NCBI RefSeq assembly: GCF_014651595.1
Contig: NZ_BMXE01000003.1
Location: 558,001-622,000 of the forward strand
DNA: 64,000 bases
Source: Pseudovibrio japonicus
GTDB taxonomy: Bacteria; Pseudomonadota; Alphaproteobacteria; Rhizobiales; Stappiaceae
Reading direction: 5' to 3'
Shown: piece by piece, positions 1 through 7,384 of the stretch
How positions within the stretch are numbered: position 1 is the stretch's first letter
How the letters are laid out: every line of letters begins with the position of its first letter
Program-made: the position numbers and the translations under genes
The notes under the pieces: generated by a model
What the model saw: the letters and a program-made list of their open reading frames with translations, nothing else
Database searches by the model: none
What the model was told of the DNA's origin: nothing

Positions 1-153
1 CTGCTTAATGAGACCGGCGCATTGGCTGATACCGTTCAGCGTGCCCGCGACTACGGCGCCTCCGCCATTGACGCCCTGTCCAGTCTGCCTGATGGCCCTG
101 CCAAGGTGGCTCTGAAAGATGCCGTCGACTTCTGCATCGCCCGCGTCAGCTAA
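1..153 (+). CDS. Polyprenyl diphosphate synthase, C-terminal fragment
   Basis: The window opens inside a gene read in frame 1, giving 50 residues and a TAA stop at 151-153. The residues have the pattern of the last helices of class I trans-prenyltransferases: an Arg/Tyr helix (RARDYGASA), a Leu/Pro turn (LSSLPDG), and the final DAVDFCIARVS segment. Full-length family members make octaprenyl or decaprenyl diphosphate for the ubiquinone side chain. The Asp-rich catalytic motifs lie upstream of the window, so chain length and symbol cannot be given. A rho-independent terminator follows 25 nt after the stop, so this ends its transcription unit. Confidence 0.72.
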   Translation: MLNETGALADTVQRARDYGASAIDALSSLPDGPAKVALKDAVDFCIARVS

Positions 154-178
154 GCTGGCAAGAGTTTCAAGACTACCT

Positions 179-212
179 AAAGCGCCGAGCATTGCTGCTG
201 CGGCGCTTTTTT
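179..212 (+). terminator. Rho-independent terminator after the prenyltransferase gene
   Basis: The stem AAGCGCCG / CGGCGCTT (179-186 and 201-209, one further G-C pair) closes a loop that contains a small inner AGCA/TGCT pairing, and it is followed directly by a T run (207-212). Confidence 0.85.
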
Positions 213-874
213 ATTGGATGGTTTTTGAAGTGAAGAGCGTTTTTCGTGGTGTAAGGGCTCACTGCGGGAGAGGCATATGGATGCTCATTGGATCGAGGTG
301 CCCTAATCCGGAGCAGTTTGTCTCGTTCATGCATTTGAATAGTGAGGGTGTGGGACAAGCCGATCGTTTGCTGTAGGTGCTAAAATAAAAAATTCCAGAG
401 ATCCTGTTAGTCGCGAAGTGCTTGCGACGGACATTCGGATGTTTCTATCAAGAGTTGATACTATCTACGAAGAGAATTTTTTGAGTACCCGAGTGGGAGT
501 CTTTGTGCTTGGCCTCATATCTCACTCCTATCGTTGTGATCATGGCCAAAATACTCTCTTATTCAATTCAATCGATCTGCCATAAAGTGTCGATGACGAA
601 CACTCTAAATAGACGTAAGTATCTTTTCAAAAGTCTGGTATTCCTCACTGTAAAAATATTTATTATTATCAAAATAAAATCTTGTAAAATTATATGAATT
701 TCTTGCGATCATGACGTATTACTATTTCGTTAACTATAGAATATTCTACATAAATCGCCTATTTATTTGACATCAGATCAAAAAACAACTATCAGTGCGT
801 CGTACGTTTACAGCCATCATAGGCTATCTTTTCTGCGGTTTGCTAAGCTTCCCCTGATTTTGAGAATGTTGCGC
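213..874. other. Non-coding AT-rich stretch
   Basis: No convincing gene is visible between the first terminator and the cspA leader. Short open frames here (for example around 503-697) encode low-complexity Ile/Lys/Ser-rich strings typical of AT-rich DNA and lack a ribosome-binding site. Base composition is clearly lower in GC than the housekeeping genes further right. The right end presumably holds the promoter and long leader of the cold-shock gene. Confidence 0.6.
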
Positions 875-920
875 CCCATGTACATATCGAACATGGGCTA
901 CACGCCCGCTTAATTTCGGG
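875..920 (+). promoter_or_regulatory. Structured 5' leader of the cold-shock gene
   Basis: Two hairpins lie just before the cspA start: CCCATGT (875-881) pairs with ACATGGG (891-897), and CCCG (905-908) pairs with CGGG (917-920). The second ends about 20 nt before the ATG. Long structured leaders that change fold with temperature are known for cold-shock mRNAs. A thermosensor role here is inference. Confidence 0.45.
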
Positions 921-940
921 TATAGTTACAAGGTACAAAA

Positions 941-1150
941 ATGACAATCGGCACTGTAAAATTCTTCAACTCCACAAAAGGTTTCGGCTTCATCTCTCCT
1001 GATGATGGTGCAAAAGACGCGTTTGTTCACATTTCAGCTGTTGAACGCGCTGGACTTATGGGTCTCGAAGAAGGCCAGAAGGTCTCCTATGAGCTGGAAA
1101 ATGGCCGCGATGGCAAAGTTTCAGCTGTGAACCTACAGCTGCAAGACTGA
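941..1150 (+). CDS. cspA: Cold-shock protein (CspA family)
   Basis: The 69-residue protein is a single cold-shock domain, the usual length for CspA proteins. RNP1 (KGFGFI, about residues 15-20) and RNP2 (AFVHIS, about 27-32) are intact, with the opening MTIGTVKFFN and closing DGKVSAVNL typical of the family. Such proteins bind single-stranded RNA and DNA and melt RNA structure in the cytoplasm. A weak AAGG precedes the ATG. The leader has two hairpins and the stop is followed by a strong hairpin, so the message is unusually structured. A small Lys/Glu-rich gene follows 58 nt downstream and may be co-transcribed. Confidence 0.93.
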   Translation: MTIGTVKFFNSTKGFGFISPDDGAKDAFVHISAVERAGLMGLEEGQKVSYELENGRDGKVSAVNLQLQD

Positions 1151-1159
1151 TAAAAGATC

Positions 1160-1184
1160 AGGGCTACACTTATTGTGTAGCCCT
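1160..1184 (+). repeat. 10-bp hairpin between cspA and the next small gene
   Basis: AGGGCTACAC (1160-1169) pairs perfectly with GTGTAGCCCT (1175-1184) around a 5-nt loop. No T run follows, so it is not a classic terminator. It could be a 3' stabiliser of cspA mRNA or a partial terminator that sets the ratio to the downstream gene. Confidence 0.6.
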
Positions 1185-1208
1185 AACTCTGACAGAAAGG
1201 CCCTCAAT

Positions 1209-1382
1209 ATGCCTAGTATTTCAATATCAAGCGCTAAAGATCGTTTTGCTGCGATCGAAAAAAGCAAGAAAAAAGCACTTACCGATGAAGAAGAGCGGGC
1301 AATGAAGGTAAGCGAAAAAACGTCTCGCCTTAAAGCACTACGTCTTGCTAAAGAAGCTATTGGTAAAGAACTTCTCCGTTGA
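1209..1382 (+). CDS. Small basic helical protein of unknown function
   Basis: 57 residues, rich in Lys, Glu, Ala and Ser, predicted helical, with no Cys, no membrane segment and no signal peptide. The ATG at 1209 is preferred over the in-frame TTG at 1173 because GAAAGG lies about 9 nt upstream and because the TTG sits inside the preceding hairpin. The sequence is highly charged (AIEKSKKKALTDEEERAMK) and looks like a small RNA- or ribosome-associated protein, but I do not recognise a family. Its place 58 nt after a cold-shock gene suggests expression under the same conditions. It may be genuine because composition and RBS both fit. Confidence 0.55.
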   Translation: MPSISISSAKDRFAAIEKSKKKALTDEEERAMKVSEKTSRLKALRLAKEAIGKELLR

Positions 1383-1867
1383 TGAAGCAGATCACTCTGT
1401 GAGCGGCAGTCAGCGTTGAGACCTAAGTTTTTTAGGGGTGCTGGAAGATGCTGCAAATATGATCACACAGCACTCCAGTGCGACTATATTTACCCAAGAG
1501 ACCTAGTCTGACAAACGGGGCCATTCCTTTGGCCACAGTGTAGGGCATCGCTCAAGACGAAAAATCACGCCCTGCTGTAATTGAAAATAGATCTCTTCCA
1601 AATTATAATAATTGTTATGCCTTATCCCACTTAGCTTGATCTAATGGCAATAAGAGCAAGTTTTAGTTTACACAATCCATGTGCCTATACGCACCTCCTG
1701 ACCAGATCAACTAAAGCCATATTAAAGTTGAATTTCGTTGAAACAGTATGTCTGGGTGTGCAATATGTATACAACGAAATATTGCTTTTCATGAGGTAGT
1801 ATTTTCGGACCAAGCGACCGTACATAAGTACTGAACCGTTTTTGGTCATTACCGATTGCACCCCAAA
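1383..1867. other. Non-coding region with an inverted repeat
   Basis: No supported gene. The repeat ATTTCGTTG (1732-1740) / CAACGAAAT (1772-1780) with a 31-nt spacer lies about 90 nt before the cold-shock-like gene at 1868 and could form a leader hairpin, like the structured leader of cspA. A small GTGC...GCAC dyad is at 1681-1694. Confidence 0.45.
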
Positions 1868-2077
1868 ATGATCAATGGTTCCGTGAAATTCTTTAATTCT
1901 GAACAAGGTTTTGGTTACGTTCAGGAAGAAGGCACCAATTCCCAGTTTCGCGTCCTCCGTGCTTCCTTAACTTGTGCTGGTATAAAGAAACTGGCTGAAC
2001 GGCAAAAAGTACGTTTCGATACGCTTACAAATCCCGTGAATGGGAAAGTCGAAGTCAATAATATCGAAATTGTGTAA
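1868..2077 (+). CDS. Degenerate cold-shock-domain protein
   Basis: 69 residues that align along the whole cold-shock domain (INGSVKFFNSEQGFGYV opening, NGKVEVNNIEIV ending). RNP1 survives as QGFGYV. The RNP2 strand, normally (D/V)FVHIS, reads SQFRVLRAS, so the two aromatic/His stacking residues of RNP2 are largely lost. The ATG at 1868 is chosen because the family starts there; an in-frame TTG lies at 1856. No good ribosome-binding site is visible. It could be a decaying cspA copy or a diverged paralogue with altered nucleic-acid binding. The intact frame over the full domain argues for continued function. Confidence 0.65.
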   Translation: MINGSVKFFNSEQGFGYVQEEGTNSQFRVLRASLTCAGIKKLAERQKVRFDTLTNPVNGKVEVNNIEIV

Positions 2078-2312
2078 CTAGCGGTATTCCCCAGTCGCGT
2101 ATCTTCAGTACCGTTAGCACGTGTAACAATCAGCTTAGTAACTTGCATATTCATTATGCCACGGCTGCATCCGGCATTTCGTGCAAACCCTTAGTGCTGT
2201 GAAATCAGTTCCCTTAACCAGCACTGTGGGCATCCACTTATTCTTTATCAGTCAATCATCCTCGTCACGTCCTGTGCTCTGAACGAAGGGCCGGCAATCT
2301 GCTCATCAACTG

Positions 2313-3482
2313 ATGACTGAGCAGCGAAAGAACGATCTAATGACAAAACGAACTGATCTTGCTCAAGTTGGCTTAACTGCAGAAGTAATTGGCCCTCTCC
2401 AATTTTCCAATTCAGTTGCGAACAACAACCATCAGCAAAATTCTCAGGAACAAACCCCAAAACTAAAAAAGCACATTGCCATCGTCGCAACCAGTACACA
2501 TGAATTGAAAGAAACCGGATTTGGTTCGATCGAAACATGTCGCCATTTTTACAATGTTCTGAAAGACAAATACCAGACGGTCAGGTTTCACGAGATCTCA
2601 TCGATGTCTGGTTTAAGCGATGTTGTTACGTCTAAGCCAGACCTTGTTGTCCTTTGCAACAAGTACTTTCTGGATGTAAGTGACAATACAAAAACTTGGT
2701 TTTCAGATTACTTCTCCGAGCACGCAATTGCCTTTACTGGATCAGATCGCAAGAGCCTGGAGTTCGATTCCAATAAAGGAAAGGCCAAGGCGGCTATACA
2801 AAACCACGGTATTGCGACTGCAAAGTTTTTCCAGACCAGCCCCGGCCAGTTCGAAACAGAGGACAAGCTTCCTCTTTTTCTTCCTCTTTTCGTTAAGCCG
2901 ATAGATGCCGCCAATGGAAATGGAATAGATGAAAATTCTATAGTTCGTGACTTTGAAAGTTATCAGAACAAAGTCAAAGAACTTTTCGAAAGCTATGGCG
3001 CAGATGTTCTGGTCGAAGAGGTATTACCGGGGCGAGAGTTTACGGTTGCAATTTTCGACGATCCTGAAAGCGGCCTAAGATCAATTATGCCAGTAGAAAT
3101 CATCGCCCCTATGAACGAAAAGGGAGATCGGGTACTAGGATGCGCTGCAAAGCAGCAAAATCATGAGTTGCTCAGAACTATTACCGAACCCACTTTGAGC
3201 GCTGTATCCGAGCTTGCAGGCAGTGTCTTTACGGCATTAGAGGTTAAAAGTTTTGGCCGTATCGACATCAAACTCGATACCGAAGGAAAGCCTAACTTTC
3301 TTGAAGCAAACTTGGTGCCGGGCATGGCGCCCGATTCAAGCTACTTCCCGCGGGCTTGCTCTTTGCAACATGGATCGAAGTCGAAGAAAGACCTGCCGTC
3401 AGCAATGACGTATTCTGAGGTTGCTTTGAAGATCGTTGAACTTGGCCTCAGTCAAATCAACACATCGCAGCAAGTGAGCTAA
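2313..3482 (+). CDS. ATP-grasp ligase, D-alanine--D-alanine ligase-like, unknown substrate
   Basis: 389 residues. After a polar Asn/Gln-rich N-terminal tail of about 50 residues comes a pre-ATP-grasp fold (KKHIAIVATS), a lid and Lys segment (LFVKPIDAANGNGI), the strand VLVEEVLPGREFTVAI, and the metal-binding end GRIDIKLDTEG...NFLEANLVPGM, where Asp, Glu and Asn occupy the Mg-ligand positions of Ddl enzymes. The N-terminal Ddl signature (HGxxGEDG) is not present, so it is unlikely to be the housekeeping Ddl. A role in joining an amino acid or peptide to another acceptor is inference. An alternative start at 2340 has a better upstream GAAAG. It stands alone, codon use is AT-richer than the housekeeping genes, and transfer is plausible. 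Confidence 0.72.
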   Translation: MTEQRKNDLMTKRTDLAQVGLTAEVIGPLQFSNSVANNNHQQNSQEQTPKLKKHIAIVATSTHELKETGFGSIETCRHFYNVLKDKYQTVRFHEISSMSGLSDVVTSKPDLVVLCNKYFLDVSDNTKTWFSDYFSEHAIAFTGSDRKSLEFDSNKGKAKAAIQNHGIATAKFFQTSPGQFETEDKLPLFLPLFVKPIDAANGNGIDENSIVRDFESYQNKVKELFESYGADVLVEEVLPGREFTVAIFDDPESGLRSIMPVEIIAPMNEKGDRVLGCAAKQQNHELLRTITEPTLSAVSELAGSVFTALEVKSFGRIDIKLDTEGKPNFLEANLVPGMAPDSSYFPRACSLQHGSKSKKDLPSAMTYSEVALKIVELGLSQINTSQQVS

Positions 3483-3823
3483 CTCCAGCTGCTTGCTAGG
3501 CGCTCCTTGGCCTAAAGAGCTTCAGTAGCGCCCGCTTCCTCTCCTCTAAAACGTGCTGAATGGGATCCATATGTAGTTGAAAGCTAGCTATGGGGTGCCG
3601 CATTGGGTCCAAGCCAATGTCCGCGAAGGTTACACAGTAACATACTGCTCGAGTGCTGAGTTTTCGTATGATGAATAGCAACTAAGGGCTCAAATCTGCA
3701 TCTGCGTTTTCTGGGTGATATCATTGATGGTGAAGCAAGCAAATGCATGGACGAATGATCTGAATCACCCTAAGCTCACGCGGTACGTAAAAGCACCTAT
3801 TTTGAGCTGGGGAGTGGGAAGCA
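3483..3823. other. Intergenic region without a recognised gene
   Basis: A 61-codon frame on the minus strand (3496-3681) is open, but has no ribosome-binding site and no family resemblance that I can see, so it is not called. Nothing else was identified. Confidence 0.5.
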
Positions 3824-4222
3824 ATGCATCTTACCGGGAAATGCCTTTGTGGGTCTGTCAAGTTTGAAGCGCAGTCTGATGGAGAGGCAGCGGATCGCTG
3901 TCATTGCAAGATGTGCCGTCGTTGGGGCGGTGTTTATGACTCTGTGTTTGTGCCGAGTGAGACGGTTCAGATTGAAGAGGGAGAGGACCTGATTAAATGG
4001 TATGAATCTTCCGATTTTGCCCGTCGTGGGTTTTGCTCCAACTGCGGCTCAAACCTGTTCTACCACGCTGATCGGCATAAGGACTTCTCTCATCTTTATG
4101 CGGTTTCCGTAGGGACACTTGATGAGCCCACAAACCTGCGCGTGAAGAAGCATTACTTCTGTGCGTCAAAGGGCGATTATTATGAAATTGAAGACCAGCT
4201 GGAGAAGCTCGAGACCTACTAG
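3824..4222 (+). CDS. GFA / CENP-V family zinc protein
   Basis: 132 residues, the normal size for the GFA fold. It has the family's cysteine pattern: CLCG near the N-terminus, CHCKMC at about 27-32, and CSNCGS at about 67-72, which together bind two zinc ions. Family members were named after glutathione-dependent formaldehyde-activating enzyme, but most have unknown substrates and the name should not be read as proven activity. The gene stands alone between an intergenic gap and a long inverted repeat. GTGGGAAG precedes the ATG as ribosome-binding site. Confidence 0.88.
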   Translation: MHLTGKCLCGSVKFEAQSDGEAADRCHCKMCRRWGGVYDSVFVPSETVQIEEGEDLIKWYESSDFARRGFCSNCGSNLFYHADRHKDFSHLYAVSVGTLDEPTNLRVKKHYFCASKGDYYEIEDQLEKLETY

Positions 4223-4256
4223 GCGTTCCAAGTTTGTGGCGACCGGAGGGTAGCAC

Positions 4257-4300
4257 CTCTCGTCAGCTATGGGCTTGATCCTGCCCGTAGCTGATGAGAG
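4257..4300. repeat. Long inverted repeat between convergent genes
   Basis: The 18-nt arms at 4257-4274 and 4283-4300 (core TCAGCTA / TAGCTGA) match at 16 of 18 positions around an 8-nt loop. It lies between the GFA gene and ispE, which converge. No T run follows on either strand. It probably acts as a bidirectional transcription barrier or 3' stabiliser. Confidence 0.7.
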
Positions 4301-4333
4301 AGGAATTACACTTTCTGATACGATAGCGTCAGG

Positions 4334-5215
4334 TTAAACCCGTGCGGCCTTGATCCACCAGTTGCTGCGGATTTCATGCAAGTGTCGGGCGATTTTTTCG
4401 GCGGCTTCCAGTGTTTCGCAGAGGGCGAAGCAGGTGGCGCCGGAGCCGGACATGCGGGCGAGAAGGGTTTCTGGCTGGGAGGCGAGAAGGTCGAGGACCT
4501 CCGAGATTTCCGCAGTCTGTGAGATGGCCGGTTTTTGCAGGTCGTTGCGGCAGGTCTTGAGCCAGTTGGCCAGCGCCTTAATGCTTTCAAACTCTTCCGG
4601 CATATCTGGAAGCGGAGAATTGTCTTTCTTTTCCAACGCTTTGAAGATGGCTGGGGTGGAGATCTCAATCATGGGATTGACCAGCACCATGGCACCGGTT
4701 GGGAAGTTCATTACCGGTTCAACCACTTCGCCAATGCCACGGATGCGGGCTGGCTTTTCTTCCAGACACATGGGCACGTCAGCGCCAAGGGTTAGCGATA
4801 GATTGGAGAGGTCTTTGGGCGCGGGCGAGGCGCCCCAGAGTTTTGTGAGGGCGCGCAGCGTTGCGGCTGCATCGGCCGAGCCGCCGCCGATGCCTGCTGC
4901 AACTGGCAAGGACTTTTCCAATTCGATCAGTGCGCCTGATGAGGTTGGAAGGTGCTCTGCCAGTAATTGGGCAGCTTTGTAGACCAGATTATGTGCCGGG
5001 TCGCCCTGGATTTTCTCCGAGAACTCACCAAAGATTTCCAGCGAGAGCTGCGGGGCTGGTTTGACTGCTACCACATCCCCCAGTTCCGGAAAGACAACCA
5101 GACTGTCCAGTGTGTGGTAGCCGTCCTCCCGCTGTCCGGTAATATGGAGCGCAAGGTTTACCTTGGCACGGGCCAACTCCTCAACCAGTGCTAGTTTTGT
5201 ATCATCAAAGGTCAT
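4334..5215 (-). CDS. ispE: 4-diphosphocytidyl-2-C-methyl-D-erythritol kinase
   Basis: IspE phosphorylates CDP-methylerythritol with ATP in the MEP pathway to isoprenoid precursors. The 293-residue protein is of normal length. It has the substrate-binding opening ELARAKVNLALHI with the conserved Lys/Asn, GYH shortly after, the GHMP ATP loop PVAAGIGGGSADAAA (about 104-118), and the C-terminal MSGSGATCFAL loop. It follows the TPR gene by 22 nt on the same strand, so the two form an operon. The prenyltransferase at the window start acts later in the same branch of metabolism, but is separated by about 4 kb of unrelated genes. Confidence 0.95.
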   Translation of the reverse strand: MTFDDTKLALVEELARAKVNLALHITGQREDGYHTLDSLVVFPELGDVVAVKPAPQLSLEIFGEFSEKIQGDPAHNLVYKAAQLLAEHLPTSSGALIELEKSLPVAAGIGGGSADAAATLRALTKLWGASPAPKDLSNLSLTLGADVPMCLEEKPARIRGIGEVVEPVMNFPTGAMVLVNPMIEISTPAIFKALEKKDNSPLPDMPEEFESIKALANWLKTCRNDLQKPAISQTAEISEVLDLLASQPETLLARMSGSGATCFALCETLEAAEKIARHLHEIRSNWWIKAARV

Positions 5216-5237
5216 CGCTATCTGATCGTTTTATGAA

Positions 5238-7058
5238 TTACTTGTTGTCTGCAGAGCTTGCCAGTCCAACAGGAACAGCGTCTTTCATTCCGTTCTCGAT
5301 CTTGTCGAGAATACGTGCCAGATCTTCCGCTTCCGGCTCAAGGTCGCGCGCATGGTTCCACTTGTAGCGTGCTTCCAGCTTGCGGCCGATCTGCCAGTAA
5401 GCGTCGCCCAGATGGTCGTTTATGATTGGATCATGGGGGCGCAGGGAGACGGCACGTTCCAGCTTTTCGACAGCTTCTTCATAGCGGCCAAGGCGGTAGT
5501 ATACCCAGCCCAGACTGTCGACGATGTACCCATCAGTCGGGCGCAGGCGCACTGCGCGTTCGATCATTTTCTGGGCTTCATCCAGTTTCAGACCGCGATC
5601 CACCAGGGAGTAGCCGAGGTAGTTCAGGATCATTGGCTGCTCTGGTTTCAGCGTCAGCGCTTCGCGGAAATCTGCTTCGGCGGCTTCCCACTTATCCTGC
5701 CGTTCGCGGGTGATGCCGCGGAAATAGAGCAGGGTCCAGTGGTTTGCCTGAATTTCGTTGATGGTGCCAAGGCCCTGATTGTAAGAGCTTTCAGCCTCTT
5801 TGAAGAGGGAGTGGCCACGCAGCACGTTGCCCAGTGAGGTAATGGCTTCCAGATCCGTCGGGTCGGATTCCACCAGCTTCTCCAGATGGGCGCGTGCTTC
5901 TTCCAGATTGTCCAGAATGTTGTAGTGCAGGGCGATCTGGATCTCGGTTTCGCGCTTCATTGGTGAGTTGTCTGATACGGCAGACAGGTACTTAATGGCG
6001 CGCTCGTTATCGCCAAGCTGCTCAAACAGGGAGGCCAGACCAATGAGGGCAGAGTCATTGTTTGGATTGAGGTAGATGGCAAGCTGCAAGTAATTTGCGG
6101 AGAGCTCTTCGCCTTCCTTGCTGACAGCAATGCCCAGACCGTGGAGTGCTTCAGCCAAACCTTCTGCGGGTGTTTTTGCAACCCGCTCAATAACTTGCCC
6201 GCTCTCGATTTTCTCTCTCAAGGTCACCAGAAGTGGGTGGCCGGGAATGAGCTGCTCGTATTCGGCGATGATATCAAGCGCTTCCTGCTGCCGGCCAGAG
6301 GCGGCCAGCATGCGGGTGTAGGAGAGAGCGTTGCGCAGGGCGCCGCGGTCAATCTCGTAGGCTGCTTTGTAGAACTCAGCGGCCTGACGCGGGTTATTGT
6401 TGTATTCTGCTAAGAGGCCCGCATTAAAGTTGATGAAGAGCTCAAACCAATTTGCGCCGGTTGTCGCAGTCAGGTCTTCGATGGCTTCTTCGGTCTTGCC
6501 CTGACCGGCTTTTTCCCATGCGGAGACAAGGGCAAAAGTCAGGTGAGATAATGGGTTTACGTTCTGCGCGACAGTGCTGGTCATGTCGGCGTTGAAGTTA
6601 CCTTCGTGTATACGCTGAACGTCGATGGCGAGCTGGGCGAGGAAGTGGTCCCTGTCTTCTGCCAGAATGCGTTCAGCCAGTAGCTGTGCCGCGGTGACAT
6701 TGCCATTGGCCAGGGATGTGACAAAAGCGCGGTCGAGAATGTAAAAATTATCGGGATCGCGTTGCAATGCCGCGGTGAAGTAGTTGGAGGCAGCGGCCAG
6801 ATCCTGCGCGAGCAGGGCGCTTCGTCCTGAAAGGTAACTTCCTGACAGGGAACTTGCCACAGGAAGGGGCTGCGGGCTTGCCTTGACTCTTTTGGCGGCG
6901 ACAAGTGGCGAACCCAACATGACAAGTGCCAGCGCTGAGGCCATGAATGCCTTTTTCGAGAAACCGCTTTTACTAACAGAATGATAGGGTATACGGCCAT
7001 TGTTCTGAGCAGAAGCGGAATTGGAGCGGAGCTGCGCTAAATAGCTTGTCAGGGTCAT
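5238..7058 (-). CDS. Tetratricopeptide-repeat protein with N-terminal membrane anchor
   Basis: 606 residues. A basic N-terminus leads into one hydrophobic segment (about 38-55), which reads as an uncleaved or late-cleaved export signal, so the repeat domain is probably periplasmic. The rest is a solenoid of TPR units; the C-terminal ones are the clearest (NYLGYSLVDRG, VDSLGWVYYRLGRYEEAVEKLERAV, INDHLGDAYWQIGR). GAGAG precedes the ATG. It lies just upstream of ispE. TPR proteins of this type scaffold envelope complexes; the partner here is not known. No catalytic motif was seen. Confidence 0.85.
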   Translation of the reverse strand: MTLTSYLAQLRSNSASAQNNGRIPYHSVSKSGFSKKAFMASALALVMLGSPLVAAKRVKASPQPLPVASSLSGSYLSGRSALLAQDLAAASNYFTAALQRDPDNFYILDRAFVTSLANGNVTAAQLLAERILAEDRDHFLAQLAIDVQRIHEGNFNADMTSTVAQNVNPLSHLTFALVSAWEKAGQGKTEEAIEDLTATTGANWFELFINFNAGLLAEYNNNPRQAAEFYKAAYEIDRGALRNALSYTRMLAASGRQQEALDIIAEYEQLIPGHPLLVTLREKIESGQVIERVAKTPAEGLAEALHGLGIAVSKEGEELSANYLQLAIYLNPNNDSALIGLASLFEQLGDNERAIKYLSAVSDNSPMKRETEIQIALHYNILDNLEEARAHLEKLVESDPTDLEAITSLGNVLRGHSLFKEAESSYNQGLGTINEIQANHWTLLYFRGITRERQDKWEAAEADFREALTLKPEQPMILNYLGYSLVDRGLKLDEAQKMIERAVRLRPTDGYIVDSLGWVYYRLGRYEEAVEKLERAVSLRPHDPIINDHLGDAYWQIGRKLEARYKWNHARDLEPEAEDLARILDKIENGMKDAVPVGLASSADNK

Positions 7059-7384
7059 ATATGTCTCTCATTGAGAGCCGATTGCGACTCAATATTACAT
7101 AAATCTGTTAGTGGCGAAGAGTGGCGTTTTTATAGCAGCCGGATAACTCACCGCATGGTGTTGAGTGTATCCGAACATTCCTTCATTTAAACCTACATTT
7201 TTTCAAGTATCTGCGGATAAGTAAGTGTATTGATATTTCTCGATAAATCAGAAGTATTTACGCAATAAAACTAAGGTCGAGGTCTGAGTCTCTTGCTATA
7301 ATGAGCCTGTTCATTGCAGATAGTAGGCAGTGGTGCAATTCCAAGTGAGATTGGTTAAGGTCTCACTCAAAAAAGGGGGGTGTT
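7059..7384. promoter_or_regulatory. Divergent promoter region of the TPR-ispE operon and ppdK, with a leader hairpin
   Basis: The region must hold promoters for both directions. Immediately before the ppdK ribosome-binding site, AGTGAGA (7344-7350) pairs with TCTCACT (7361-7367) around a 10-nt loop. The GGGGGG Shine-Dalgarno starts at 7375. The hairpin is close enough to affect ribosome access. No other motif was recognised. Confidence 0.45.

Noticed and set aside
503-697. 64-codon plus-strand frame in the AT-rich gap
   Set aside because: Low-complexity Ile/Lys/Ser string, no ribosome-binding site, composition explains the open frame.
3496-3681. 61-codon minus-strand frame after the ATP-grasp gene
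   Set aside because: No start signal and no recognisable family. A short basic C-terminus alone is not enough.
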